Of a stretch of 64,000 bases of DNA, positions 8,802-18,000 are shown one piece after another; the first letter of the stretch is position 1, and the number at the start of each line of letters is the position of its first letter. Made by a program: the position numbers and the translations under genes. Location of the stretch: assembly GCA_018062085.1 (NCBI GenBank), contig JAGOSY010000001.1, positions 301,080-365,079 of the forward strand, read 5' to 3'. The notes below the pieces were generated by a model. The model saw nothing but the letters and a program-made list of their open reading frames with translations. It had not been told where the DNA came from and ran no database searches. Source of the stretch: a bacterium. GTDB taxonomy: Bacteria; Cyanobacteriota; Vampirovibrionia; Obscuribacterales; Obscuribacteraceae.

Positions 8802-9353
8802 TTAGAACACTTTGTAGCTATAGCTACCAGCTAATTGCTTGTTGCCTTGACCTGAACTAGTCTGAATGTCTTGAGCTAATTCGTCATAGTCAGCATAAGT
8901 GTCTTTTACATGCTTGTAATAGGCTCTGCTTTCAGTATCGGTTGGTGTCTTAGCCTTCTCCGCATCAATACTGGCAAGACGATTGATGAAATCGCCAGAA
9001 GCGCTGGACGAAAGCTGACCATCGGCCTGTTCAATTAATATGCGGGCGAAAAGATCATCGCGACGCATGCTTAAGTCTTCGCGGGCTGCTGGATAGAAGA
9101 TTGTAATGCCATTAGTGGCAGTGAACTTAGCCAATACGATGGGGAAACGTGAAGGAGTAGTTACTGACTTCCCTGAATAACCAGTTACTTGCATGGTCGG
9201 AGCTGTCATAGCTGAACCTTGCAGGATTACTACTGGTCTCGAAGTAGACGTAATAGTAGTAGTCGAAACTGATGTATCAGCCATAGCTGGCAAGAATGAT
9301 GTAATCGCGGCAAGGGCTGCCAACACTGGGCCTAATGTCTTTGTGGCTTTCAT
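8802..9353 (-). CDS. small secreted protein of unknown function
   Basis: I do not recognise this 183-residue protein. A signal peptide covers residues 1-26 with a likely cut after AMA. The mature part has a Thr/Ser/Val-rich beginning, then a mixed domain with the segments FPIVLAKF and GITIFYP, and a helical C-terminal part. The ATG at 9353 is chosen because AGGAGGA lies 9 bases upstream; the frame stays open further upstream but shows no coding character. It follows the GAF/HD-GYP-like gene by 95 bases on the same strand, so the two may be co-transcribed. A perfect 13-base palindrome abuts the ribosome binding site. Confidence 0.75.
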   Translation of the reverse strand: MKATKTLGPVLAALAAITSFLPAMADTSVSTTTITSTSRPVVILQGSAMTAPTMQVTGYSGKSVTTPSRFPIVLAKFTATNGITIFYPAAREDLSMRRDDLFARILIEQADGQLSSSASGDFINRLASIDAEKAKTPTDTESRAYYKHVKDTYADYDELAQDIQTSSGQGNKQLAGSYSYKVF

Positions 9354-9362
9354 TTTAATCTG

Positions 9363-9381
9363 TCCTCCTGAGGTGACCTCA
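9363..9381 (-). promoter_or_regulatory. palindrome abutting the Shine-Dalgarno sequence
   Basis: TGAGGTGACCTCA (9369-9381) is a perfect palindrome around one central base and touches the AGGAGGA ribosome binding site (9363-9369) of the secreted protein gene. It could be an operator or an RNA structure that limits translation; no partner is known. Confidence 0.35.
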
Positions 9382-9448
9382 CCCTCGACGGGGGGCCTTC
9401 CGGATTGGTTCCAATTTCGCTGAATTGTTACAACAGAAAAATTACAAT

Positions 9449-12304
9449 CTAAAATTTGGAGGGGATTTTGCCAGTTAACACAGCGTGGATGAAGGCCTGA
9501 ACTACATTTGGATCCCAACCCTTGCCAGCTTTCTCAACAAACTCAGTCTGGACGGCAGAGGGGTCTCTACCAGGGCCGCTACGTTTCGGAGATGCTTGCT
9601 CATGGTAACGGTTGGCTAAACCAACAATACGAGCAGCCAGGGGAATTTCGTCACCCTTCAAGCCATGAGGGAAGCCGTCTCCATTAAACTCTTCGTGGTG
9701 GGCTCTAACAATAGGAGCCAGATGCTGTAAGTCCGGGAACGACTCAAGTAACTCAGCTCCATCCATTGGGTGATTCATGACCAAAAGAAGCTCAGTATCA
9801 GAAAGGTCATCTTCAGCCTTTTGCAATATTTGAGCAGCGGCGCCGAGCTTGCCCAAATCATGCACTAAGGCCGCCTGCCTAATAGTATTAATGGCATCTT
9901 GATCTAAACCAAGTTCTTTAGCTATAGCGCACGAGATCTCCGCTACCTGTCGAGCGTGACCATCGGCATACTTGTCCTTGGCTTCAATTTGCGAAACCCA
10001 GCCGTCAATGCGACCGAGCATGCGGGCGTCCAAGCCGCCAGTAGCGAAAATATAGTCTGATGTCTCATTAGAAGAAGACATCAACTGATCAAGTTTTTTC
10101 TGCGCCGCGGCATCATCTAAGACTGGAGGCGGCTCAGAAACTGGCATTGGCGGTGGTGGCACTTGTGAAGGAGGAGGCACAGTCGAGCCCAAGCGATTCT
10201 TAAGGAGGCCAGCTCCCGCACCAGCTCGTGCTTTCCCCATCATTGATGCGCCTAAGCCACCGCGAGGTGGGGCGCCAGCACCAACCGGAGTGGGGATTTC
10301 ATCGAGTTTACCCCAAGCCGCACTATCACTAGCACCCTCAGTCGCACCACCTTTAGGTGTGGGAATTGAATCAAGGTTGCCCCAAGATGATGGCTCAGCA
10401 GTGCTAGCGGTCGCCACCACTGGCGGTTCAACCTGAGCAACTGGAGTAACTACTGGGGCCGGGGCATTCGCGGCTGCAGCCGATTCAGCAGAAGAGACGG
10501 GCGGAACCTCGGTCGTGGCAGCAGCTTGCACGGGGCCACCCCAAGGAGTCTCAACGGGGACAGGCGCGGCAGCTTCAGTTGGTGCGCTATCTGCTACAGA
10601 ACTCGGGCTAAAATCGACGCTTGGCGAGGCGCTACCTGGTCCGCTCCAATCAAGCACCCCAGCTGGTTCGGGCGCAGTTGCCGAAGGAGTCGCAGCAGAT
10701 GCTGCGGTAGAAGTTGCTGCTTCAGCACCATCTGTCGAATCAAAATCACCGAAATCGAGATCGGCATAGGGATCATTGTCAACAGCCGGAGGCACCGGCG
10801 GAGTAAATTGCACCGGTGGGTAATCGCCGGTTGGCAGGTTTTGCTCAATAGAAGGGTTCGACCTAACAGTAGTGAAGGTAGGCTTTAACGGATCGTTAGC
10901 CAGGGGCTTCTGCTGCTCTGTACGAGCCACTGTCGGTGGTGATTTTATCTCGCCAGTAACTTCTTGAGCGTGAACTTGAGCAACCCGATCAAAAACAGGC
11001 CCACCAACGGGACTACTAGGACTCGACGCGGCTTTTGCACTAGCTGGGGGTTGAGCTAGCGTTGGAGTAGCTGAAGGCGGTGTCACCACTGGTGGCACTG
11101 AAGTTGGAGTCGGTGATGGAGCTGGTGCCGGAGCCGGTGATGGTGCCGGAGCCGGTGATGGAGCTGGAGCCGGTGGTGGAGCCGGAGCCGGTGATGGAGC
11201 TGGAGCCGGTGATGGAGCTGGAGCCGGAGTAGGAGCTGGAGCCGGAGTAGGAGTAGGTTTAGGCGGTGCTTGTACAACCTTGGCTACCGGTGGTGGGGTG
11301 ATTTGTCCGGTCTTATTGGCCTGCGATAGAACTTGCTGACCTAACGCTCCCTTTAGAGCACGACGCACATCTATAGCCGACTTGCTAGCCTCAGCCTGCG
11401 GCGTACTGACGATGCGCTGATGCAGTTGCATAATTGGCTCGCGCGCTTTCTTCTCAGCAGGCAATTTATATAGTGCTTCTGCCACTTTATCAGCAACGCT
11501 TTGCACCATATCAACTTCATTGCGCGTCCAGGCGCGACGATAGTCGCACTGCTGCAGAATTACACAGCCGTGGGTGCCGACCTGACTGCGCAAGGAGACA
11601 CCAAGCAACGACTTAACAGCTATTAGCTGTAATTCTTCTTGGGCTGGCGAAACATATGAGTTTTGCTGCCCTTCGAAAAGCTTCAAGGGTTCACGGGCCA
11701 ACAGTGTTTGAGCAACTAAAGCGGAATCAGCAGAAGGCCAGTAGCACTGCTGCAAGCTTTGCACTTTCTCCTGCTGCCAGAATTCATAGCACTTCCATCC
11801 GGCCTGCTGATCATCAGTACAAATAAACAAGCAACGGCTGACATTGAGAGCTTTGCCTAAAATGTTAACGACCATAAACAAAGCGTCACCTATTCCGAGG
11901 GAATAGGTCATTAAGTTGCCGATTTCAACTAAAAACGTATCGCGGAAAGTATCGCGCTGAACGATGTCGTTGATTTGGGCCAAGCGGATGATATCACCAA
12001 GTTCACCCAATACCACACGCATCATATTCAGTTCATCAGACGTTACATCCACAGACCGGCTCATTGTCATTGAGCCGAAGGTCCGCCCCTGCAAAACCAA
12101 AGGAAGAGTCGTAGAACGGCCAGTAATAGGCGAACCAGTGGAACGGTACTCGCAAATTGAAGTAACATTCGGGTCGAGTGGATTGCTTAGTAAAATTTGG
12201 CAGGCGTCAGCTGAAAAATGGTCGCCCAAGTCCTTTACGGTGGTTTCCAGAATCCTCTTTAGATCCCGTACACCTGTTAGTTTTTGCACTAAAGGACTGT
12301 TCAT
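9449..12304 (-). CDS. GAF-GAF / Pro-Ala linker / HD-GYP-like protein
   Basis: This is a cytoplasmic signalling protein of 951 residues. The first 275 residues look like two GAF-type sensor domains. Residues about 340-750 are a low-complexity linker with many Pro-Ala pairs. The C-terminal 180 residues form an HD-GYP-type domain, a family that degrades cyclic di-GMP. HD is present (HDLGK at 815) and so is HHEEFNGDGFP (869-879). The GYP triplet is GFP, and the usual later aspartates (D.yDA) read ANRYHE, so a metal ligand may be missing. Catalysis is doubtful; it may be a sensor only. GGAG lies five bases before the ATG. Confidence 0.82.
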   Translation of the reverse strand: MNSPLVQKLTGVRDLKRILETTVKDLGDHFSADACQILLSNPLDPNVTSICEYRSTGSPITGRSTTLPLVLQGRTFGSMTMSRSVDVTSDELNMMRVVLGELGDIIRLAQINDIVQRDTFRDTFLVEIGNLMTYSLGIGDALFMVVNILGKALNVSRCLFICTDDQQAGWKCYEFWQQEKVQSLQQCYWPSADSALVAQTLLAREPLKLFEGQQNSYVSPAQEELQLIAVKSLLGVSLRSQVGTHGCVILQQCDYRRAWTRNEVDMVQSVADKVAEALYKLPAEKKAREPIMQLHQRIVSTPQAEASKSAIDVRRALKGALGQQVLSQANKTGQITPPPVAKVVQAPPKPTPTPAPAPTPAPAPSPAPAPSPAPAPPPAPAPSPAPAPSPAPAPAPSPTPTSVPPVVTPPSATPTLAQPPASAKAASSPSSPVGGPVFDRVAQVHAQEVTGEIKSPPTVARTEQQKPLANDPLKPTFTTVRSNPSIEQNLPTGDYPPVQFTPPVPPAVDNDPYADLDFGDFDSTDGAEAATSTAASAATPSATAPEPAGVLDWSGPGSASPSVDFSPSSVADSAPTEAAAPVPVETPWGGPVQAAATTEVPPVSSAESAAAANAPAPVVTPVAQVEPPVVATASTAEPSSWGNLDSIPTPKGGATEGASDSAAWGKLDEIPTPVGAGAPPRGGLGASMMGKARAGAGAGLLKNRLGSTVPPPSQVPPPPMPVSEPPPVLDDAAAQKKLDQLMSSSNETSDYIFATGGLDARMLGRIDGWVSQIEAKDKYADGHARQVAEISCAIAKELGLDQDAINTIRQAALVHDLGKLGAAAQILQKAEDDLSDTELLLVMNHPMDGAELLESFPDLQHLAPIVRAHHEEFNGDGFPHGLKGDEIPLAARIVGLANRYHEQASPKRSGPGRDPSAVQTEFVEKAGKGWDPNVVQAFIHAVLTGKIPSKF
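11095..11265 (-). repeat. in-gene tandem repeat coding for Pro-Ala-Pro units
   Basis: About 170 bases repeat units of the form GGAGCCGGTGATGGAGCT with small changes, coding for PAPAPS/PAPAPT hexads. The reading frame is kept throughout. Such tracts change length easily. Confidence 0.8.
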
Positions 12305-12672
12305 ACTGCTCCATCGATACCAACTAAAAGCTTATAAAACCAACCATAACATGAAGACTAAAGCGGTTCTACTAGTTCATCAGTGCTATGCCCATACTGT
12401 GCTCTCTCCAACCGACTAGGGCGGGTGGTGACCTCAGAGTGCCGCCGATGGTTCGTAGGCCATAACGGGACGTGCAATCACACGGCTGATAATTATTTCC
12501 CCTAGGCCCTTGATAATAAAAAATAGCGATATCAAGCACCTAAATCAGTGAGGAAACAAACACCACAGAGTGGTTTAGTAATAAAAACTTCCCCAAAATA
12601 CTTGTAAAATAATATCCTGACCGCACCGTTTTTGGTCATCATAAATTCAAGCGAATTTTCAGGGGTTCAAAA
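12305..12672. other. divergent intergenic region
   Basis: These 368 bases separate the GAF/HD-GYP-like gene (minus) from the six-gene MoxR operon (plus) and should hold both promoters. The stretch 12419-12500 is GC-rich with possible stems, but I cannot match it to a known riboswitch. No gene is seen. Confidence 0.5.
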
Positions 12673-13632
12673 TTGCCCAGCATCGCAACCACGAACAGAC
12701 CTCTATCAATTGGAGACATAGTCGGACGGGCGTTTAGAATTTTCCGAATCAATCTCAAGTTGATTGCTCAGGTACTGCTGCTGCCGACAATCCTTCTCTG
12801 CGTGGGCCGCATCGGTTTCATCCTCGGCCTCACCCACTTGTCAAAGGACTCAGCAGCACTGGCATTTATACCGACATGGGGCCTTATTGCTCTGATTGGA
12901 TGCCTACTTTTGCTGATCGGTGGTTTTGTTCTCTATTTGCGCCAAATTGCACTAGTGCGCTTGTTCACGGGCTTTGCGCCAAATTTTATTGAAGCCAATA
13001 AATTCGCCAACACCAGACTCGGCTCGCTCATCGCTCTCAGCCTAGCCATTTTTGCCGCAGCAATTCTCGTGATGTTGATTTTCGCAGTAGCCATCGGCCT
13101 CAGCATCGCATTGTTCGCTGGCAAGGGCTTCTTTATAGCAGCTGGCGTAGTCGGTTTGATTGTCGCTGGCAGCACTGGCTTACTCGCCCTTCTTTTTGTC
13201 AGTGTAGTGAGCCATATGTCGTTGTCGAGCATGGCCATTGAAAAAGACGATCTCGGCACCATCATCTCTCACTCCCTCTCGCTCTCCTCTCGCTCTTTTG
13301 TCCGCTCAATTTTGTTTTATTTGTTAACAACAAGCGCCATTGCTCTTTTGGCTTATCCCCTCTCTTTGCCCCTGATTATCATTCTTATTGGTTACAGCGT
13401 TAGTCAAGGCATCATTAGCGGAACACACCAGTCAGCCACTGAATTGCCAATATACTTGCAAATAATTTCGCAAGTATGGGAACAGTTAGTCAGCATGATA
13501 GTGACGCCAATTAGCTTTACCTGTTTTGGCCTCTACTACTGCGATTTGCGCATGCGCCAAGAAGGCCTTGATTTAATAGAAAAAGTAGAGCTGATGCAGG
13601 CCGAAAACAGCACTGAACTAGAGCCTCAATAA
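12673..13632 (+). CDS. polytopic membrane protein heading the MoxR operon
   Basis: This 319-residue inner-membrane protein opens with LSIGDIVGRAFRIF, typical of a membrane family (GPDPase-membrane-like, DUF7544-type) often encoded next to MoxR/DUF58 genes. I count five to six long hydrophobic segments, including about 25-50, 70-97, 115-145, 150-178 and 215-250. The start is a TTG at 12673 with AGGGG about 7 bases upstream. It is the first gene of a tightly packed six-gene operon. Its molecular role is unknown; it may anchor or scaffold the complex. Confidence 0.75.
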   Translation: MPSIATTNRPLSIGDIVGRAFRIFRINLKLIAQVLLLPTILLCVGRIGFILGLTHLSKDSAALAFIPTWGLIALIGCLLLLIGGFVLYLRQIALVRLFTGFAPNFIEANKFANTRLGSLIALSLAIFAAAILVMLIFAVAIGLSIALFAGKGFFIAAGVVGLIVAGSTGLLALLFVSVVSHMSLSSMAIEKDDLGTIISHSLSLSSRSFVRSILFYLLTTSAIALLAYPLSLPLIIILIGYSVSQGIISGTHQSATELPIYLQIISQVWEQLVSMIVTPISFTCFGLYYCDLRMRQEGLDLIEKVELMQAENSTELEPQ

Positions 13633-13635
13633 GAA

Positions 13636-14301
13636 ATGGATTCAAGAAACATTGCCAAAGAAATTGCAGAAGTAGCCAAAGACTATGACTATCAGCAACC
13701 GCCTGGCCTACTGATCAAGATTCAAGAAATAATAACCAGCATCATCAGAGCTATTCATGACCTTCTCAGCCTAATCGAGCTACCTCAAACTGGAAGCAGC
13801 GATACCAAGCTAGTTGGCGATCTTTTGCAAACACTGGTTTTAATAGTTGCTGTTATAGCAGCAGCAGTGGTAACAATTGTCATAGTTCGTAGGCTGAAGC
13901 AAATCGAAACTGAGCGACTCGCTGGCGGCCAGCTGATAGTAAGAGAAAGCGAACTCGACAGCAAAGGCTGGCGTAGCCTTGCCACGCAATTGCTCGAAGA
14001 AAATTCAACCAAAGAAGCTTGTCGAGCCATTTATATGAGTTGCTTACGTTTGCTTGATGAAGATAAAATTGCCGTCTTTGCACCAACGAAAACAAACTAT
14101 GAGTATTTCTACGCACTCAAACAAAAGCCATCTATAGCCCAATATTTTAGACCGCTTGTAGATACTGTCGAGCTAATCTGGTTTGGCAATAAAGAAGCAG
14201 AAAAGAGCGACTATACTGACTGCCTCAATCTACTCGATGAAATAGAAAAAGCTGCTGCGCAAATTAAGGTTCCCCCCTATCCAGCGGACAAAGACCGATG
14301 A
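13636..14301 (+). CDS. DUF4129 domain protein
   Basis: This 221-residue protein has one transmembrane helix at about residues 64-85. Its C-terminal cytoplasmic domain matches DUF4129, with KEACRAIYMSCLRLLDE, TKTNYEYFYAL and VELIWFGN in the expected order. DUF4129 proteins are usually found with MoxR ATPases and DUF58 proteins. The gene starts 3 bases after the previous stop and overlaps the next start by 4 bases (ATGA), so it is translationally coupled. Function unknown. Confidence 0.85.
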   Translation: MDSRNIAKEIAEVAKDYDYQQPPGLLIKIQEIITSIIRAIHDLLSLIELPQTGSSDTKLVGDLLQTLVLIVAVIAAAVVTIVIVRRLKQIETERLAGGQLIVRESELDSKGWRSLATQLLEENSTKEACRAIYMSCLRLLDEDKIAVFAPTKTNYEYFYALKQKPSIAQYFRPLVDTVELIWFGNKEAEKSDYTDCLNLLDEIEKAAAQIKVPPYPADKDR

Positions 14302-15620
14302 GCGCGCCAGTCATATTCAAACGCGATTTAGTCTTACAGTTGCTGGCCCTAGTGGCTGTCTGCGGCTTGCTTGTCTACGCCAGTTTATCGAGCGACAAAC
14401 AACTCAATAAAATCCTGCCCGAAGCTCACACCTGGGCATCCACCACCAATTTAAGACCAAGCGGCATGAGCGCTTGCTTTGAATTGACCGAAAAGCTATT
14501 CGCCCCACAAAGAACAGTAAAGAAATGGGAGCTGCCCTATCGCATGCTCGGTGGCTCAAAGAAGGCAAGCGAGCAAGGCAGTAGCAACTCCGCAAAATTG
14601 TCGGCCATACAGCCACTACCAATGGTTCATGGTGTGCTGATCATTGTCAGTCCTGATCAGTCACTGGCTAACTTTGAAGTCGAAGAAATACTTTCGTGGG
14701 TCGAGCGCGGCAACTATCTAGTCTACTTAGACAGCTTTATTCTGCGCACTTCCCGACGGCTCCTCGATAAAACGGCGATGGCAGTAAGACAACTTGAACC
14801 ACCTGCAAACAACAGAAAAACTGATCCGCGCTTCGATGTTAGATTCTACGATCATCTGCGCCAGTTGACGGTATCAGCAGATCACAGTATAAAAGGTGGT
14901 GGCAAAATTGCCACTGTCGACGGAGCCTGCATTATTGCTGAAAAAGAGTACGGCAAAGGCAGAATCTTAGTAGCCAGCTGCCCAAGTCTTGTCAGCAACC
15001 GCCAAATAAGCCAGGTCCAATACTGGTCAAATTTTCAGTTCATGTACAACTGGCTTGCCACTACAGAAGGTGAGATTTACTTCGACGAACGCTGCCACGG
15101 GCTTAGTCAGGGCATTAACGTCTTTTATTATTTCTTGCGAGGTCCAACCGGCTGCGTATTGGCCCAGCTAGGTCTCTTGCTTCTAGTGGCGGTGCTCAGC
15201 ACTAATCAGCGCTTCGGTGCCGCCACGCCAATTAAAGTGAGCCGCCAAATTTCCAATCTTGAGCACATTAACGGTCTTTCTAACACTTATATGCGAGCCA
15301 AAGCCAAACAGGCGGTAATTGAAATTATCTGGCAAAGCGTTAGGCTTAAGCTATGCAAGTTCTTGCAAATTTCCCCCCATGAATCGAGAGAACGCCTGCT
15401 TGAAGAGCTAAAGGCAAACGGCGGTGAGCAGACATCATCAATGGCCATAATTGCCGAGCAGTGCGAAAAAGCAATAAGCAATAGAGATCTAAGCGATGCT
15501 CAGTTGATAGAGCTGGTCGAGTCTTGCGATAAGATATCTCAGAGAACAGATAAGCAGATGACAAGTAATCAGTTAAACAGGGGACAAGATGCAGCAACCA
15601 GCAGTACCGACCGTGAGTAA
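14298..15620 (+). CDS. DUF4350 domain protein
   Basis: This 440-residue protein has an N-terminal membrane helix (about residues 10-28) and a second one near 285-300. The extracytoplasmic part between them resembles DUF4350: TTNLRPSGMSACFELTEKL near the start, then a Rossmann-like segment (VLIIVSPDQ) and GRILVASCPSLV. It overlaps the upstream DUF4129 gene by 4 bases and the moxR start by 32. It is the standard companion of DUF4129, MoxR and DUF58; its biochemical role is not known. Confidence 0.83.
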   Translation: MSAPVIFKRDLVLQLLALVAVCGLLVYASLSSDKQLNKILPEAHTWASTTNLRPSGMSACFELTEKLFAPQRTVKKWELPYRMLGGSKKASEQGSSNSAKLSAIQPLPMVHGVLIIVSPDQSLANFEVEEILSWVERGNYLVYLDSFILRTSRRLLDKTAMAVRQLEPPANNRKTDPRFDVRFYDHLRQLTVSADHSIKGGGKIATVDGACIIAEKEYGKGRILVASCPSLVSNRQISQVQYWSNFQFMYNWLATTEGEIYFDERCHGLSQGINVFYYFLRGPTGCVLAQLGLLLLVAVLSTNQRFGAATPIKVSRQISNLEHINGLSNTYMRAKAKQAVIEIIWQSVRLKLCKFLQISPHESRERLLEELKANGGEQTSSMAIIAEQCEKAISNRDLSDAQLIELVESCDKISQRTDKQMTSNQLNRGQDAATSSTDRE

Positions 15621-16572
15621 CGAAGAGCTGCGCCAAGTCAAAGAAACTTTTGATCGGTTGCGCTCGGCCTTAAGCGAGAACATCGTTGGTCAAGATCGGG
15701 TCATCGATCAACTTTTAACCGCTGTGCTTGCTGATGGCCATGTCCTACTCGAAGGTGTGCCTGGAACGGCCAAGACCATGCTCGTCAAGACCACCGCAGC
15801 CTTAGTCGGGGCAAATTTTGGTCGAGTTCAGCTCACCCCAGACATGCTTCCCTCTGACATCCTTGGCACCAATGTTTACGATCTAACTTCTCGCACATTC
15901 ACACTACGCAAGGGCCCAATCTTCACGGGCATGCTACTGGCCGACGAAATTAACCGCACCCCACCAAAGACGCAATCAGCTTTGTTGGAGGGCATGGAAG
16001 AACGGCAGGTTACTCTCGACGGCCAAACCCACAAATTACCAGATCTGTTTATGGTTGTAGCCACCCAAAACCCAGTAGAGTTCGAAGGCACCTATCCTCT
16101 GCCCGAAGCACAACTCGATCGCTTCATGCTTAAAATATTGATTTCTTATCCTGAAGGCGACGCCGAAAAGCAGATGTTGCGCAATTGGCAATCAGGTCAC
16201 TACACCCGCTTTTCATCACCTATCGAAGCGGTCTGCAGCGAAGCTGACATAATCAAGTGTCGTCAATTTTTGGTACACATAAAAGTTGAAGAAAGCATCC
16301 TAGACTATTTGGTGGCACTAACCAATAAATCACGCAATATGTCCGATGTCTCCCTCGGAGCCAGCCCAAGAGCTGGACTAGCATGGTTGGCCGCGGCAAA
16401 GGCCCATGCTGCCATCGAAGGACGCGACTTTGTCACACCTGACAATATCAAGTTTGTCGCTGAACCTGTTCTGCGCCATCGTTTGATTCTTACAGCTGAA
16501 TCAGAATTAGATGGTGTCACGGTTAATCAAGTAATCACCAACCTGCTGCGACAAGTACCAGTGCCAAGATAA
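15589..16572 (+). CDS. MoxR-family AAA+ ATPase
   Basis: MoxR ATPases act as chaperones that mature or assemble partner proteins, often with von Willebrand A-type proteins. The Walker A motif GVPGTAKT is at residues 56-63, Walker B LLADE at 116-120, sensor 1 ATQNP at 159-163, and EAQLDRF near 173-179. At 327 residues it has normal length. The start lies inside the 3' end of the DUF4350 gene with AGGGGA upstream, so coupling is tight. It is followed by the DUF58 gene after 17 bases. Confidence 0.95.
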   Translation: MQQPAVPTVSNEELRQVKETFDRLRSALSENIVGQDRVIDQLLTAVLADGHVLLEGVPGTAKTMLVKTTAALVGANFGRVQLTPDMLPSDILGTNVYDLTSRTFTLRKGPIFTGMLLADEINRTPPKTQSALLEGMEERQVTLDGQTHKLPDLFMVVATQNPVEFEGTYPLPEAQLDRFMLKILISYPEGDAEKQMLRNWQSGHYTRFSSPIEAVCSEADIIKCRQFLVHIKVEESILDYLVALTNKSRNMSDVSLGASPRAGLAWLAAAKAHAAIEGRDFVTPDNIKFVAEPVLRHRLILTAESELDGVTVNQVITNLLRQVPVPR

Positions 16573-16589
16573 TAGCGGGAAGAAAAGAT

Positions 16590-17966
16590 TTGACCGCAAG
16601 TGCACGGCTATACCTAATATTGATACTAGCAATGGTGCCACTTGCGGCAGCAGCCTGGTTGCCTACTTTCGCCTCTCAACTAACAAAAGCGGGGCTAGCA
16701 ATAGATATTCTTTTGCTGATTGCGTTGATGTATGAGTACCGAATTACTCCTCGCACCACCACTGTTAAAGCCATAAGAAATGTCGAAGAAAGACTATCTA
16801 TTGGTCGCGAAAACAAAGTAACCATAGAAATCAACTATACAGGGCAAACTCCTCTCAAGTGCCAAGTAAAAGATGATGCACCCAGCGCCCTAGCTACTGA
16901 TACAGCTAGCAATATTCTCATTCCAATTTTTAGCTGCGTGCTCCAACCGGCTCAGAGCACGATCCTAACTTACATACTTCAGCCGAGAAAGCGCGGCTCG
17001 TACAAGTTTGGCAAACTCAGTGTGCGTTACTTGAGTAGACTCGGCCTCACCTGGCGCGAAATCAAATTTGAATTGGACAAAGACGTAAAAGTGTACAGCG
17101 ACCTCAAGGCCCTGCACGAACTTTCAGTTAAGCTTTCACACTCCTCTGAACTAGGTGAATTGCATCAAAAGAAACGAGGACAGGGCACTGAGTTTGCTTC
17201 ACTGCGCGAATATGCAGTAGGCGATGACAGCAAGGCCATCGACTGGAATGCCACAGCTCGCCGCGATCGACCAGTAGTTAGGACATACGAAACAGAACAA
17301 GAACAACGCCTGCTAATATTGGTTGATGCTGGTCGCATGATGGTGAGCGATCTTGATGGCCTCACCCGTTTCGATCGGGCCCTCAACGCCGCTCTTTGCC
17401 TGGCACTGACGGGCTTAACTCATAACGATCAAGTGGGAATCGGCATTTTTGCTGACAAGCCCCTGCTCTACTTGCCACCCAAACGGGGCAAACAAAACAT
17501 GAATCGAATACTAGAGGCAACCTTTGCTGTTGCACCGCGCATGGTAGAGCCAGACTATGCCGGTATTCTGTCTTACTTTGCCTCAGCGCAAAAAGGACGC
17601 TCTCTCATGGTGGTTCTCACCGATTTAACAGACCCAACAGGCTCTCAAGCTCTACTCAGGGGGCTCGCCAACCTCTCCCCCCGACATCTGCCATTCTGTG
17701 TTACTTTGAAAGATCGTCAGGTCGTAAACCTAGCCAATAGTAACGCCGACGAGCTAAAGGCAAAAGCACGCGAAACTAAGAAAAGAACTGACACAGTGGA
17801 GGCTATTTACAAGAAAGCAATTGCTATAGATTTGCTTAGCCAACGCGAGCTAGCCCTTTCTGTTCTGACAAGACGAGGATGTCTTGTGCTCGATTGCCCA
17901 CCCCAAGATCTATCTGACAAACTAGTAGAAAAATATCTTGAAATTAAATCAAGAGCGCGACTTTAA
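16590..17966 (+). CDS. DUF58 domain protein
   Basis: This 458-residue membrane-anchored protein has two N-terminal hydrophobic segments (about 7-23 and 36-50), a beta-rich domain, then the DUF58 signature REYAVGDDSKAIDWNATAR and a von Willebrand A-like fold. The metal site of that fold normally reads DxSxS; here it reads DAGRM, so metal binding is doubtful. Partner of the upstream MoxR ATPase by context. The start is a TTG at 16590 with GGGA about nine bases upstream. Confidence 0.9.
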   Translation: MTASARLYLILILAMVPLAAAAWLPTFASQLTKAGLAIDILLLIALMYEYRITPRTTTVKAIRNVEERLSIGRENKVTIEINYTGQTPLKCQVKDDAPSALATDTASNILIPIFSCVLQPAQSTILTYILQPRKRGSYKFGKLSVRYLSRLGLTWREIKFELDKDVKVYSDLKALHELSVKLSHSSELGELHQKKRGQGTEFASLREYAVGDDSKAIDWNATARRDRPVVRTYETEQEQRLLILVDAGRMMVSDLDGLTRFDRALNAALCLALTGLTHNDQVGIGIFADKPLLYLPPKRGKQNMNRILEATFAVAPRMVEPDYAGILSYFASAQKGRSLMVVLTDLTDPTGSQALLRGLANLSPRHLPFCVTLKDRQVVNLANSNADELKAKARETKKRTDTVEAIYKKAIAIDLLSQRELALSVLTRRGCLVLDCPPQDLSDKLVEKYLEIKSRARL

Positions 17967-18000
17967 GATAGGCCCGCAGTACTAACTAAGGACAATCGAA

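Noticed and set aside
8802..9518. Longer form of the secreted protein
   Set aside because: The extra 55 codons overlap the end of the HD-GYP-like gene, lack a ribosome site and would hide the clear signal peptide.
11095..11265. Regular repeat considered as a CRISPR-like array
   Set aside because: The units are contiguous with no unique spacers and are in frame within a large gene.
11083..11277. Reverse-strand frame of His/Leu/Arg repeats
   Set aside because: It is another frame of the Pro-Ala repeat in the GAF/HD-GYP-like gene.
12419..12500. Possible riboswitch
   Set aside because: It is GC-rich with short stems but I could not match any known conserved core.
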